52,094 bases of DNA from Candidatus Fermentibacterota bacterium (GCA_030592645.1 JAUVIR010000015.1:1-52094), one strand, 5' to 3'; positions 1 to 8,747 are shown, numbered from the stretch's first letter. The notes: a model not told the origin generated them from the sequence alone. Numbers and translations: made by a program.

Positions 1-1206
1 GTAGTTCAAAGGGTATCGGAGATGGTATGGGATCAGAGTGTCATAAAGATGGCAAGCGGTCACGGACTCGATGTTGTGAATGTAACCTGGGAAGATACAG
101 GGCGATATTCCGGTTCATGCTGGGGACCCAATATCTCTGATATGACCATACAGGTTCACAGCTATGAGAATGGAGCGGAACAACCCACTCTTACGTGTAT
201 GCCCGTGATAAGGTTTCCAAATTTCCACGATATTTCAGCGGACCTGGATCCGGACAACTTCTATCTGCTTGTCGGCAACGAGATAGGAGAAGACCTGGCG
301 CCTGTATCTCTTACGGATTTTGTTGACAATATCCGCTACTATCTTCACGATCCTCAATCATGGGACGGCGATGAGCACAGCCTTCTTGCAGAGAGGGACA
401 GCTCCGTTCTTGTAAGTGCCCAGGCGGTATTCCTGCCAATCCCAAGCTCAGGAAATGCTACCTTCAATCCTGTGCTTTACAACTACCAGTCCTACGAAGG
501 CGATCCTGCCGTACTCACCATCCTGGTCACCAGAGAAGGTACCAGTGTTACTGTAATCGATAATACCAGGGACGCGGTTCCAGGCTCATGGAGCTGGGGT
601 CAGAGGCTGTTCTTCAACGAGGACGGGGAGCGGGCCAGCTTTACCGGACAGAGAATTTCGGATTTCAGGATCGATTACGCGAACAGCGGCGGAGACCCCT
701 CGGACATTTCCGATGAGAGCAACCTCAATATGGTCCTGTTGATACAGATACCTCTTAAACAGACAAACGCAAGGGACACATATTTTGATTATGTCTGCTG
801 CGAATCTTCGTGCGCACCGATGGGCGCTTCGGGTGATTACAGCACCAGGAATTCAGATGTTGAAGCCGCCGTTATAGGACACGGTGAACTGGAAGGTCCT
901 TTCACCGAGATAGATGATCTTGAGATCATTAGGGACCCTGAATTCCCCATCAGAGTTACAGTTCAATTCTACAAGGCTACCTCAAACGGAGTGGCTTCTC
1001 AGCAGGACATCAATGAGATCGCCCAGGAGATCCAGAAGGTTTACGACCAGGGTACGTACGTCGGCTCCCTTGTGGTTCCCGACCCGGGATCGTACAGACC
1101 TACCGACTGGGATAGAGCATCGGTACCCAGAAGACTGAACAGGTACTGGAGAATGGTAAGCAACAACTACCTCGGATGGACGGAAAGAAGAGATCTCATA
1201 AACTGA
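1..1206 (+). CDS. Uncharacterised protein, 5' end cut by the window edge
   Basis: The frame is open from base 1, so the true start lies upstream and at least 401 codons are present. The first internal ATG, at 22, has no convincing ribosome binding site. The visible part is acidic, rich in Asp, Ser and Thr, without membrane segments, and has a cysteine cluster (YVCCESSC) near codon 265. I do not recognise a family. It ends in a charged stretch (WTERRDLIN), not in the beta-rich sorting tail of the secreted proteins elsewhere in the window. Export cannot be judged because any signal peptide is off the edge. A strong hairpin follows directly, so it is the last gene of its transcript. Confidence 0.75.
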   Translation, partial: VVQRVSEMVWDQSVIKMASGHGLDVVNVTWEDTGRYSGSCWGPNISDMTIQVHSYENGAEQPTLTCMPVIRFPNFHDISADLDPDNFYLLVGNEIGEDLAPVSLTDFVDNIRYYLHDPQSWDGDEHSLLAERDSSVLVSAQAVFLPIPSSGNATFNPVLYNYQSYEGDPAVLTILVTREGTSVTVIDNTRDAVPGSWSWGQRLFFNEDGERASFTGQRISDFRIDYANSGGDPSDISDESNLNMVLLIQIPLKQTNARDTYFDYVCCESSCAPMGASGDYSTRNSDVEAAVIGHGELEGPFTEIDDLEIIRDPEFPIRVTVQFYKATSNGVASQQDINEIAQEIQKVYDQGTYVGSLVVPDPGSYRPTDWDRASVPRRLNRYWRMVSNNYLGWTERRDLIN

Positions 1207-1226
1207 TCAGATACGAGTTCAGCTGC

Positions 1227-1251
1227 GGGGCCGGGCATCAAGCCCGGCCCC
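1227..1251 (+). terminator. GC-rich hairpin after the first gene, probable terminator
   Basis: A perfect 10-bp stem (GGGGCCGGGC paired with GCCCGGCCCC) closes a 5-base loop 20 bases after the stop codon. Only a short mixed pyrimidine stretch follows, so the T-run is poor. The arm shares its first ten bases with the palindrome at 38600, so it could also be a member of that repeat family. Confidence 0.55.
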
Positions 1252-1343
1252 TTCCACTATCCTCTTTAAACCCTTGCCTGCTTTGAGATATTCAACATAT
1301 TCTTTTAGTGAGTATTTATCAATATACGGGAAAGGTGAATTCC

Positions 1344-2507
1344 ATGAAACCACAATTACTTATACCATTGCTGCTTCTCACGGCCATGGCGGTATCAAGT
1401 CCTTTTACATTCGATACGCCTTACTACCTGCAATGTGCCGGTACAACCATAGATGTGCAGTACTACGGAGCCCCATGCGTCGTTGACTGGGACGGCGATG
1501 GCCTGAAAGATCTGATCACAGGGCAGTTCTATTATGGAAACATAAGATTCTACAAGAACGAAGGTACAAACGAGTCTCCCGTTTTCAATTCTTTCGCATA
1601 CCTTCAAGCAGATGGAGCCAACATAACCATGGGTTACGGTTGATGCACCGGCTCAACAAATCCACAGGTTGTGGACTACAATAATGATGGAATGCTTGAT
1701 ATCATTGTTGGAGAGCGATACGGTCAAATACACTACTACCGGAGAACATCCGAAGCGCCCATTACATTAACAAAAGAAGCAGATCTCGTATGCGGCGCTA
1801 CTACTATTGATGTGGGCTACAATTCCGCTCCCGTATGCGTCGACTGGAACGAAGACGGCAAGAGAGATCTTCTTGTAGGGAATGAATCTCCGGGGAACCT
1901 CAGGCTCTACATCAACGAATCCATTACTGATGACCCGGTTTACAATTCATATTCATTGATCCAGAATTCCGGAGCCCCTATTGCCAGTTACCGTAACTGC
2001 CCCCAGGTTTACGACATGAATCTGGACGGCATGAAGGATATTCTGATTGGGGTAAATGGCGGACAAATATACTATTACGAAAATACAGGAACGAATGAAA
2101 ACCCGGTCTTCTCCGGAAGTGAATACATTATTTCAACAGGCAGTGGAGGCGCAAGATTCTGGATAGATGACTGGAACGAAGATGGCCTGCCCGATGTAAT
2201 TGCCAGTAATTTCAACGGATTCATACAGATCTACATCCAGCTGTTCCAGTCCATTGAGGAAGAAGAAACCCCTGCTGTCCGTACGCTCACAGCAAACAGG
2301 AATCCATTCGACTCTTCAGTGATCATCAGCGGTAATGGTTTCTGCAATGGTATCATCAGCATATATGATCTTCAGGGACGAGCTGTATTGAGCGAACCCT
2401 TCACCGGTTCTTTTTCATGGAATGCTTCGGAAGCAGCTGCGGGATGCTACTTCGCCGAGGTTCGCGATACTCAGGGTTCTACCGTCATCGATCTTCTGAA
2501 GCTGTAG
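1344..2507 (+). pseudogene. Secreted FG-GAP/VCBS-type repeat protein interrupted by an in-frame TGA
   Basis: The start is the ATG at 1344, behind AAAGGTGA, and opens a signal peptide (MKPQLLIPLLLLTAMAVSS). The reading frame runs to a TGA at 1641-1643 and continues in the same frame to a TAG at 2507. Joined, it gives about 387 residues. Four repeats of about 60 residues each carry the Asp-rich loop of FG-GAP/VCBS propellers (DWDGDGLKD, DYNNDGMLD, DWNEDGKRD, DMNLDGMKD). The TGA falls in repeat 2, between GYG and CTGS. The last 75 residues form a beta-rich tail with an IYDLQGRAV motif, typical of C-terminal sorting domains. TGA could be a TGG (Trp) nonsense mutation, a sequencing error, or a selenocysteine codon. 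Other genes here use TGA as a normal stop, so a code change is unlikely. Confidence 0.75.
1661..1675 (+). other. Small hairpin 17 bases after the in-frame TGA (SECIS-like spacing)
   Basis: TCCACA and TGTGGA pair perfectly (6 bp) around a GGT loop. The loop starts 23 bases after the TGA at 1641-1643. As I recall them, bacterial SECIS rules ask for a small apical loop with an early G about 16-37 bases after UGA, which this meets. Short hairpins like this also arise by chance. Confidence 0.25.
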
Positions 2508-2519
2508 CTGAATTATTGG

Positions 2520-2638
2520 GGCTGGACCTTCTAATATAAAGTTATCGGGGTCGTATCTTGAATTTTGGCATTTCCTAATGTCTTAACAAACCAAATGCCA
2601 AAATTCAAGATACGACCCCAATAATGTTAGGTCCGGCC
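2520..2638. repeat. Long REP/MITE-like palindrome
   Basis: Bases 2547-2573 and 2593-2619 are perfect 27-bp inverted arms around a 19-base loop. After one mismatch the pairing continues for four bases each side (2542-2545 with 2621-2624). An outer 10-bp inverted pair with one mismatch sits at 2520-2529 and 2629-2638. The inner arm (GGGGTCGTATCTTGAATTTT and onward) is identical over 22 bases to the sequences flanking the transposase gene at 24839. This is therefore a likely non-autonomous substrate of that RAYT. It lies between the broken FG-GAP gene and the methyltransferase gene. Confidence 0.85.
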
Positions 2639-2658
2639 ACTTTTGTTAGATTACCTCT

Positions 2659-3441
2659 ATGACTGAAAGAACATCCGGGCGAAAACACTGGGACGATTTC
2701 TGGAAGAGGGATCGTGACCTTTCCGAGATCTACGACAACGATGGCCGTATACCTGAGGAAATTCTCAAGTGTATGGATGTAAGAGATACCGTTGTAATGG
2801 AGGTAGGTGCCGCAACCGCAAGGGATAGTGTCATTCTTGCGGAAAAAGGAGCGATTGCGGTGGCGCTTGATTACTCGCACGAAGCTCTCGGGCTTGCCAG
2901 GGAGGCAGCTCAGAGAGCGAATGTGCAGTTACTCCTGGTATGCGGCGACGCCCTTGCCCTGCCCTTCCGGGATGCTTCCATTGATCTTGTTTTTCACCAG
3001 GGAGTTCTGGAGCATTTTCGCAACCCGATGCCTCTCCTGCATGAAAATGTAAGGGTGCTGAAGGATGACGGAACGGTTCTTGTTGACGTGCCCCAGACGG
3101 TTCATATCTACACACTGATTAAGAAGGTTCTTATTGCAATGAATGTCTGGTTCGCCGGGTGGGAGACTCAGTTCACCCCGCGACAGCTTGCCGACCTTCT
3201 AAGCGAAGCTGGTCTGGAGCCCGAAAGCACTTACGGAAGGTTCTTTTCCCCCTCCCTCGCCTACAGAATACTTCGGGAACTGCTGATGAAACTTGGTATC
3301 AGAATGCCCCTTAGGCCTGTTCTCCTGCCCCCTGTTCACAGGTTTCGCAGTAATCTAAGGAGAAGGACAGAAGCATCCTTCCTCGGACCGAAGCTCGGCT
3401 ACATCGTCGGAATCATCGCCGGAAAGAAGCGGGATGCCTGA
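2659..3441 (+). CDS. Class I SAM-dependent methyltransferase
   Basis: A 260-residue Rossmann-fold methyltransferase. Motif I is VMEVGAATARDS (about residues 45-56), followed by the acidic end of strand 2 (ALDYS), the motif II region CGDALALPF, and the post-motif HQGVLEHFRNP typical of ubiquinone/methyltransferase-11 family enzymes. The substrate cannot be read from the sequence. The gene starts 21 bases after the palindromic repeat and has no clear Shine-Dalgarno site. It overlaps the following glycosyltransferase by 8 bases, so the two are probably co-translated. That points to modification of a sugar, lipid carrier or surface glycan, which is inference. Confidence 0.85.
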   Translation: MTERTSGRKHWDDFWKRDRDLSEIYDNDGRIPEEILKCMDVRDTVVMEVGAATARDSVILAEKGAIAVALDYSHEALGLAREAAQRANVQLLLVCGDALALPFRDASIDLVFHQGVLEHFRNPMPLLHENVRVLKDDGTVLVDVPQTVHIYTLIKKVLIAMNVWFAGWETQFTPRQLADLLSEAGLEPESTYGRFFSPSLAYRILRELLMKLGIRMPLRPVLLPPVHRFRSNLRRRTEASFLGPKLGYIVGIIAGKKRDA

Positions 3442-4555
3442 CATGCGCATTCTCGCTCTCAACTGGAGGGATCCGAAGAACCCCGAGACCGGCGGCGCGG
3501 AGATACACCTGCATGAGATACTCAGGAGAACAGCGGCGGCGGGCCATACGGTTACACAGATCTCACATGCGGCAGGCGGACTTCCTCCCGAAGAGATGAT
3601 GGATGGTGTGCGTATCCTCCGCCATGGGAAGCGGAACACTTTTAATTTTTCGCTGAAAAAGTTCGCCCTCTCCCTCGATATTGCGGCAAATTTCGACCTT
3701 GTGATCGAGGACCTCTGCAAGATACCATTCTACAGTCCTCGATGGTCTCCTGCCCCTGTTCTTACCATCGTTCCCCATCTGTTCGGCACAACAGCATACA
3801 AAGAGGTTGCTCTGCCGCTTGCATTGTATGTAAATTTTATGGAATCCTTCATCCCCGGCGTTTATCGAAATTGTCCCTTTGTAGCCATTTCCGAGTCCAC
3901 AAAGAAGGATCTCGCACGAAGAGGTATTCCGGTAGAGAATATTTCGGTTGTCCCATGCGGGATAGACACTGATCTCTACAGCCCTGGAAAACCGGTTCCG
4001 CAGCAGGATACATTCCTTTACGTAGGCAGGCTGAAGAAGTACAAGGGCGTGCAGTTCATTCTCGCTGCTCTGGCTCTGCTCCGGGATGCCGGAAAAGATT
4101 ACAGGCTTGTTGTGCTGGGATCCGGTGATTACGAGAAAGAGCTTAAAAAGACCGCATTACGCCTGAATCTCAACAATGCTGTCACCTTCGAAGGATTTGT
4201 GCCTCAGGAACGTAAGCTTCACTGGCTTCGAAAAGCCTGGGCAGCAGTCTTTGCATCTGAGAAGGAGGGGTGGGGTCTGACGGTAATCGAAGCAAACGCC
4301 TGCGGAACACCTGTTATTGCCAGCAACAGTGATGGCCTGCGGGATTCGGTACAGGACGGCAGAACAGGTATTCTGGTACCTCATGGTAACGTGGAAGAGC
4401 TGGCAGCGCAAATGAACAGGCTTGCTTCCGACCCTGCTCTTAGATCCAGCCTTGGAAAGAACGGTCTGGAATGGGCCGCAGGCTTCAACTGGGATGCTAC
4501 TGCCGATAGAATGATAGGAATTATGAAAGATACTCTTTGTAAGTGTCGCAAGTGA
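3434..4555 (+). CDS. Glycosyltransferase family 4 (GT-B fold)
   Basis: About 373 residues. The N-terminal half carries a GGAEIHLHEI acceptor-side motif. The C-terminal half has the donor-binding pattern EGWGLTVIEANACG, with the paired glutamates of GT4 retaining enzymes and a downstream GVPxIAS-type loop (GTPVIASNSDG). It probably transfers a nucleotide-activated sugar in surface polysaccharide or glycolipid synthesis at the cytoplasmic face. The ATG at 3434 overlaps the methyltransferase stop; an ATG at 3443 is an alternative. The last five codons and the TGA lie inside a repeat (4526-4564) that recurs at 5200, so the native C-terminus may have been replaced. Confidence 0.88.
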   Translation: MPDMRILALNWRDPKNPETGGAEIHLHEILRRTAAAGHTVTQISHAAGGLPPEEMMDGVRILRHGKRNTFNFSLKKFALSLDIAANFDLVIEDLCKIPFYSPRWSPAPVLTIVPHLFGTTAYKEVALPLALYVNFMESFIPGVYRNCPFVAISESTKKDLARRGIPVENISVVPCGIDTDLYSPGKPVPQQDTFLYVGRLKKYKGVQFILAALALLRDAGKDYRLVVLGSGDYEKELKKTALRLNLNNAVTFEGFVPQERKLHWLRKAWAAVFASEKEGWGLTVIEANACGTPVIASNSDGLRDSVQDGRTGILVPHGNVEELAAQMNRLASDPALRSSLGKNGLEWAAGFNWDATADRMIGIMKDTLCKCRK

Positions 4556-4564
4556 CGTCCGACC
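4526..4564 (+). repeat. Direct repeat copy 1, overlapping the glycosyltransferase stop codon
   Basis: Thirty-nine bases match 5200-5238 at 36 positions; the three differences are contiguous (4536-4538). The core, AAGTGTCGCAAGTGACGTCC and onward, reads on the other strand as GGTCGGACGTCACTTGCGAC and onward. That resembles one arm of the palindrome at 38600. It encodes the final KCRK and TGA of the upstream gene. Confidence 0.8.
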
Positions 4565-4584
4565 TCATTAGAAAGGAGACAAAA

Positions 4585-5097
4585 ATGAAATGGTCATTAA
4601 CAGCTATTACTTTTCTTTTACTAGTGCTTGCAGCAGGGTGCGGCGGGGAAGCAGCTGATCGATCTGATGATACTTCAGATCAGGCTGAAGAAATCGCCGA
4701 TCCTGAGGCTCTTGGAAACAGGGTTGCGGATGTTTATGAAGAAATGTATGCCAGTTTGAATGAAGTGGTAAACCGCGGATTGACTGCGGAGGAGCTCTGG
4801 CCCCTGATCTCAGCCATGAAGGAAGACTACATAAACCAGTTCATTGAATTGGGAGCGGTCAGGGAAGGCATGACAGAAGAACAGAAACAGGCTGCCAACC
4901 GTGCCCTCACGAGCAGATTCTACGATCTCGATCAGGATATATTCAATTCAGTCAACGATGCGATCATTCTCTACCGGGACCTGGACAACTCGCTGGCGAA
5001 TGAAATTTCACAGATGAACATTCTCACGCAGTATGCAGACTACGAGCTCCTCAAACAGCAGGAGCCCGAGGAGGCTGCCCGTTTAGGGATACAGTAG
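4585..5097 (+). CDS. Small predicted lipoprotein of unknown function
   Basis: The start is the ATG at 4585, behind GAAAGGAGA. It gives 170 residues with a lipoprotein signal peptide: MKW, a hydrophobic core, then the lipobox LAAGC with the acylated cysteine near residue 18. After an acidic Ser/Asp linker the mature part is mostly helical and strongly acidic. I recognise no enzymatic motif. The product would be anchored in a membrane of the envelope. The gene lies between two 39-base direct repeats and is followed by a hairpin, so it looks like an independent cassette downstream of the glycosyltransferase. The longer open frame beginning at 4543 only extends it into the repeat. Confidence 0.8.
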   Translation: MKWSLTAITFLLLVLAAGCGGEAADRSDDTSDQAEEIADPEALGNRVADVYEEMYASLNEVVNRGLTAEELWPLISAMKEDYINQFIELGAVREGMTEEQKQAANRALTSRFYDLDQDIFNSVNDAIILYRDLDNSLANEISQMNILTQYADYELLKQQEPEEAARLGIQ

Positions 5098-5135
5098 ACC
5101 GCTGATAAATCCCTGACCCGCCCTGAAACAGGAAC

Positions 5136-5171
5136 AACGGGTGCCAGCTCTGTTACGGGCAGGCACCCGTT
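5136..5171 (+). terminator. Hairpin after the lipoprotein gene
   Basis: AACGGGTGCC (5136-5145) pairs perfectly with GGCACCCGTT (5162-5171) around a 16-base loop, 38 bases after the stop. There is no T-run. It may be a terminator or simply protect the 3' end. Confidence 0.5.
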
Positions 5172-5199
5172 CTGTGCACTTAAAGCAGCCTGATAAATT

Positions 5200-5238
5200 A
5201 AAGATACTCCAGGTAAGTGTCGCAAGTGACGTCCGACC
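5200..5238 (+). repeat. Direct repeat copy 2
   Basis: The second copy of the 39-base repeat (36 of 39 identical to 4526-4564, offset 674 bases). Here it is non-coding and ends 4 bases before the stop of the phosphoesterase gene on the other strand. It continues CGACCCC, so its complement begins GGGG like the other palindrome arms in this window. Confidence 0.8.
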
Positions 5239-5242
5239 CCTG

Positions 5243-5953
5243 CTAGTGTCCTTTGTATAGCCTCTGCCACAGAACGTCGGGCAGTGCTGCATCCTTTATT
5301 CTTGCGGCGGCGTCATCTATGCTGTATTCCACTCTGCGGTGTTCCCAGGTTCGAGCTTCAGTATCTATGAGAACGTAAGCTGCCCTGGGATCTCTGTCCC
5401 TGGGCTGCCCGACACTGCCTGTATTAACAATCCTCACTTTCGAGAAATCACCCTTTGCAGCCTCGGTGAAATTGCCGTCTTCCATCCAGCAGCCGGGAAG
5501 ATGAGTATGGCCGATCAGCGAGATTAACCCCTGCCTTACACTGATGGATTCAAGAGCATGATTCCGGCGGAGCAGATAAGTCCAGCTTTCAGGGTCGGCG
5601 GGATAGCTGTGGCAGAGAAAGAAATTATCATGTTCAGTGTAGTAAGGTAGAAGAGAGAGCCAGCTCATTTCATCCTTCGACAGAACCGACATGGTCCATC
5701 GTATCGCTGTGGCCCCCTCCCAGTTGAACCTGTCCAGGGATACCCTCTTCGCCACTCCTGCGTCATGGTTACCGGCAATCACAATATCACATTCAGCCTG
5801 TACCCTCTCTATGCACCTCGAAGGGTCGGCCCCGTAGCCAACGATATCACCAAGGCAGATTGTTTTATCCGTGTCTTTCCCCGGAGGATCTGCAAGAACC
5901 GCCTCAAGAGCCTGAAGATTGCTGTGAATATCGGAAATAATCCTGATCAGCAT
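5243..5953 (-). CDS. Metallophosphoesterase, YfcE/MJ0936-like
   Basis: A 236-residue calcineurin-like phosphoesterase with the full metal-binding set in order: DIHSN near residue 9, GDIVGYG near 36, GNHDAG near 61, a lone CHS, and GHTHLPG. The family hydrolyses phosphodiesters or phosphomonoesters with a two-metal centre, but the substrate is not predictable. It is the last gene of the ten-gene minus-strand operon, three bases after nusB. A role in the flavin pathway is possible only by position. The start ATG at 5953 is the only sensible one. Confidence 0.88.
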   Translation of the reverse strand: MLIRIISDIHSNLQALEAVLADPPGKDTDKTICLGDIVGYGADPSRCIERVQAECDIVIAGNHDAGVAKRVSLDRFNWEGATAIRWTMSVLSKDEMSWLSLLPYYTEHDNFFLCHSYPADPESWTYLLRRNHALESISVRQGLISLIGHTHLPGCWMEDGNFTEAAKGDFSKVRIVNTGSVGQPRDRDPRAAYVLIDTEARTWEHRRVEYSIDDAAARIKDAALPDVLWQRLYKGH

Positions 5954-5956
5954 AGA

Positions 5957-6415
5957 CTAATTCCCATGGGGAGAATCACTCACTTTATGGGTTTTCATGA
6001 TGGCATCCAGGACTCCATTCACAAAGCCTGCGGTTTCATCAGTATCGAAGATCTTCGCCAGATTGATCGATTCATCAATAACAACCGGAGGCGGAGTCGG
6101 AGGCTCGGAAAAGTACATTTCCCCTGCTGCCTGTTCAAGTATCAGGCGCGTTACAAGGCTGAGCCTGTCCAATGTCCAGTTCTCCAGAGCACCTTCTATC
6201 ATTGTATCGATTTCTACTTTGTTGTAGTGTACCGCCCTTGCCAGATTGGATACCCAGTTCCAATCCTCCGAATCCATTGGAACGCCCAGCCCCAGATCCG
6301 AATCTGCCAGCAGCAGTCTGATGTCCTCCAGGTTCACCAGAAGAGACCCGCTGTTCACTTCCATTGCATACCTGGCCTGAAGAAGGGCTTTGCGTCCTCT
6401 GCTTCTTATACCCAT
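5957..6415 (-). CDS. nusB: Transcription antitermination factor NusB
   Basis: A 152-residue all-helical NusB homologue. The N-terminal RSRGRKALLQARYAME and the conserved C-terminal INLAKIFDTDETAGFVNGVLD block (split here: AKIFDTDE, then FVNGVLD) are diagnostic. NusB with S10 forms part of the rRNA antitermination complex. Its start ATG overlaps the ribH stop by one base (TAATG), so it is translationally coupled. The ribH-nusB pairing is common in bacteria and supports both assignments. Length is normal for the family. Confidence 0.93.
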   Translation of the reverse strand: MGIRSRGRKALLQARYAMEVNSGSLLVNLEDIRLLLADSDLGLGVPMDSEDWNWVSNLARAVHYNKVEIDTMIEGALENWTLDRLSLVTRLILEQAAGEMYFSEPPTPPPVVIDESINLAKIFDTDETAGFVNGVLDAIMKTHKVSDSPHGN

Positions 6416-6936
6416 TACGCCTCAGTCGACTCCTCTGCAGAATTGTCTGCATCGGGTTCTTCCATATCCTCTACATACTCGTAAAGTGCTGTCATTTCAA
6501 TAGCTGTCATTGCAGCGTCGAAACCCTTATTGCCGGATTTGGTCCCTGCCCTGTCAACAGCCTGATCGACCGTATCCGCGGTAATAATGCCGTAAATAAC
6601 CGGAACATCAGCCAGCATGGCTGCCTGAGATACGCCCTTCGCGCTCTCAGCTGATACGTACTCGAAATGAGGAGTTTCTCCGCGGATTACAGCACCGAGG
6701 CATATAACACAGTCGAATAACCCGGTATCGGCTATTCTCACAGCAACTGGGGCAATCTCCCATGCTCCGGGAACCCAGAATACGTTGATGTCATCGGTAT
6801 TAACACCATGTCTCTCCAGGCAGTCAAGAGCTCCATCAAGAAGCTTCTTCGTAATGAAATTGTTGAACCTTGATACAACAACAGCAGGTTTGATCCCTGT
6901 GCCGTCAAGCTGGCCCTCATGGATCCAGGTCATCAT
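6415..6936 (-). CDS. ribH: 6,7-dimethyl-8-ribityllumazine synthase
   Basis: A 173-residue lumazine synthase that condenses 5-amino-6-ribitylaminouracil with 3,4-dihydroxy-2-butanone 4-phosphate. Visible family blocks are [37 protein letters not shown] (with the catalytic His) and GIITADT. The C-terminus has an acidic tail (about 20 residues rich in Glu and Asp) beyond the usual end. The start sits behind GGAGGG inside the end of ribBA (20-base overlap). ATGATG gives two possible starts three bases apart. Confidence 0.95.
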   Translation of the reverse strand: MMTWIHEGQLDGTGIKPAVVVSRFNNFITKKLLDGALDCLERHGVNTDDINVFWVPGAWEIAPVAVRIADTGLFDCVICLGAVIRGETPHFEYVSAESAKGVSQAAMLADVPVIYGIITADTVDQAVDRAGTKSGNKGFDAAMTAIEMTALYEYVEDMEEPDADNSAEESTEA

Positions 6937-8146
6937 CTACTCCCTCCAGCATATGTCCGAGCTTTGTCTTCTTCGTTCTTAAATAATTGATATTCTCTTC
7001 GGTAGGCGTAATCTCTATTCTGACTCTCTCCGTGATCTCAAGGCCGTATCCCTTCAGTCCTACGATCTTTTTAGGGTTGTTCGTCATCAATCTGATTGTT
7101 GTGAGACCCAGTTCCGCCAGGATCTGCGCCCCAGTACCGTAATCTCTGAGGTCAGCCGGAAAGCCCAGCTTTTCGTTGGCCTCAACTGTATCCAACCCGT
7201 GATCCTGCAGGTGATAGGCCTTTATCTTGTTTGCAAGGCCGATTCCACGCCCTTCCTGCGCCATGTAGAGAATTACTCCCGTGCCTTCTTTATTAACCCT
7301 GTCCATCGCCGCGTGAAGCTGGCTTCCGCAGTCGCATCTGCGGGAGGCGAAGACATCTCCTGTCAAACACTGGGAATGCACCCTCACGAGTACGTTATCC
7401 ACGCCCTTAACAGCACCTTTCACCAGGGCTACATGCACTTCTCCATCGGTGATGCTTTCAAACACATGAAGACCGAACAGGCCGTAATCTGTGGGCAGTG
7501 TCGATGTGGCGATCTCTCTGACCAGTTTTTCGGTTTTCCTGCGGTATCGAACCAGTTCCTCTACCGAAGTAAGAACAAGTTCGTGCTTCGCGGCGAATTC
7601 GATGAGCTGAGGGAGCCTTGCCATTGAACCGTCACGGCTCATTATCTCGCAGATAACACCCGCCGGTTCGAGTCCTGCAAGCCTTGCGAGGTCTACTGCT
7701 GCTTCCGTATGGCCGATTCTGGACAGGACTCCTCCGGGTCTCGCAGCAAGCGGGAAGATATGACCGGGTCTGGCCAGGTCGGACGCCTGTGAGGAAGGGT
7801 CCAGCGCAACTGCAATTGTTCTGGCCCTGTCGTGTGCGGATATACCTGTGGCTACTCCTTCGATAGCATCGATACTCACCATGAAAGCTGTTTCATGGAG
7901 AGAAGTATTTCTGGGAACCATCTCATGAATATCCAGCCTTTCGAGGGCTTCCTCCTCCATCGACAGGCATATAAGACCCCGACCTTCAAGCGCCATGAAA
8001 TTCACAGCATCAGCGTTGCACTTTTCCGCTGCAATTATCAGGTCTCCCTCGTTCTCTCTGTTCTCATCGTCCACAACAACGATCATTTTCCCGCTGCGGA
8101 TGGCTTCAATTGCTTCTTCTGCACCGGCTATTCTGTTACTGTTCAA
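6917..8146 (-). CDS. ribBA: Bifunctional 3,4-dihydroxy-2-butanone 4-phosphate synthase / GTP cyclohydrolase II
   Basis: A 409-residue fusion. The N-terminal RibB domain (about residues 1-200) has the acidic [10 protein letters not shown] loop. The C-terminal RibA domain has the zinc-binding cysteines in [14 protein letters not shown] and the [14 protein letters not shown] block. Both halves look intact, so the enzyme should feed both branches of riboflavin synthesis, from ribulose 5-phosphate and from GTP. The start is a TTG at 8146 behind GAGGG, overlapping ribE by 11 bases. With rpiB four genes upstream, the ribulose 5-phosphate supply is encoded in the same operon. Confidence 0.95.
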   Translation of the reverse strand: MNSNRIAGAEEAIEAIRSGKMIVVVDDENRENEGDLIIAAEKCNADAVNFMALEGRGLICLSMEEEALERLDIHEMVPRNTSLHETAFMVSIDAIEGVATGISAHDRARTIAVALDPSSQASDLARPGHIFPLAARPGGVLSRIGHTEAAVDLARLAGLEPAGVICEIMSRDGSMARLPQLIEFAAKHELVLTSVEELVRYRRKTEKLVREIATSTLPTDYGLFGLHVFESITDGEVHVALVKGAVKGVDNVLVRVHSQCLTGDVFASRRCDCGSQLHAAMDRVNKEGTGVILYMAQEGRGIGLANKIKAYHLQDHGLDTVEANEKLGFPADLRDYGTGAQILAELGLTTIRLMTNNPKKIVGLKGYGLEITERVRIEITPTEENINYLRTKKTKLGHMLEGVDDDLDP

Positions 8147-8747
8147 GGTAATCCCTCAACCGTCTGTTTCCAATAACTGCATCAGTCTGTTTCAAAACGT
8201 ATTTGCCAATAATATCGTATTCAAGGTTCACGTGTGAACCCGGCTTCCAGTTTCCCGCTGTGGTTCGCTTCAGTGTTTCCGGTATCAGAACAACCGAGAA
8301 CCTGTCAGGTACCAGTGAGGCAACGGTAAGGCTTATCCCGCAGACGGCAATGGACCCTTTTTCCACCAGAAGCGGATAGTTCTTTCCGGAACAGGATATC
8401 CATACCGTCATACCCTCCGGGCTCCTCTTCACTTTAAGAATCGCTGCTGTGGAATCCACGTGGCCTGTAACAATATGGCCATGCAGTCCGTCCGAAAACC
8501 TAAGGGGTCGTTCCAGATTCACTTCGGTGCCCGGATAGTATCCGGAGATAATGGTTCTTGAAACGGTTTCCGGAGAACAATGGAACGAGAGGCTTCGGCT
8601 CCCGATACTGCTTACGGTCAGGCAGGAACCATCCACAGCGATGCTGTCTCCCGGAGAGGCTGTTTTATATAGCTCTGTCCCAATTGTCAGGCTGCTGCCT
8701 GACCGGGATATCACTTTCCCTCTATCCTCAATCAGCCCTGTAAACAA
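8136..8747 (-). CDS. ribE: Riboflavin synthase, alpha chain
   Basis: About 203 residues with two lumazine-binding beta-barrel repeats. The family starts MFTGLIE, which matches a TTG codon at 8747 preceded by GGAGGG at ideal distance, so I place the start there and not at the longer open frame's ATG at 8795. Markers are [21 protein letters not shown] and HIVTGHVDS in the first repeat, and [12 protein letters not shown] in the second. It performs the dismutation of two lumazines to riboflavin. It overlaps ribD by 20 bases and ribBA by 11. Confidence 0.93.
   Translation of the reverse strand: MFTGLIEDRGKVISRSGSSLTIGTELYKTASPGDSIAVDGSCLTVSSIGSRSLSFHCSPETVSRTIISGYYPGTEVNLERPLRFSDGLHGHIVTGHVDSTAAILKVKRSPEGMTVWISCSGKNYPLLVEKGSIAVCGISLTVASLVPDRFSVVLIPETLKRTTAGNWKPGSHVNLEYDIIGKYVLKQTDAVIGNRRLRDYLEQ

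Noticed and set aside
1641-1643. Genome-wide reassignment of TGA to Trp or Gly
   Set aside because: Many genes in the window end with TGA in ATGA or TGATG overlaps and would otherwise read into the next gene.
5765-6484. A 239-codon plus-strand open frame
   Set aside because: It is antisense to the phosphoesterase, nusB and ribH genes, has no ribosome binding site, and its protein shows no family features.
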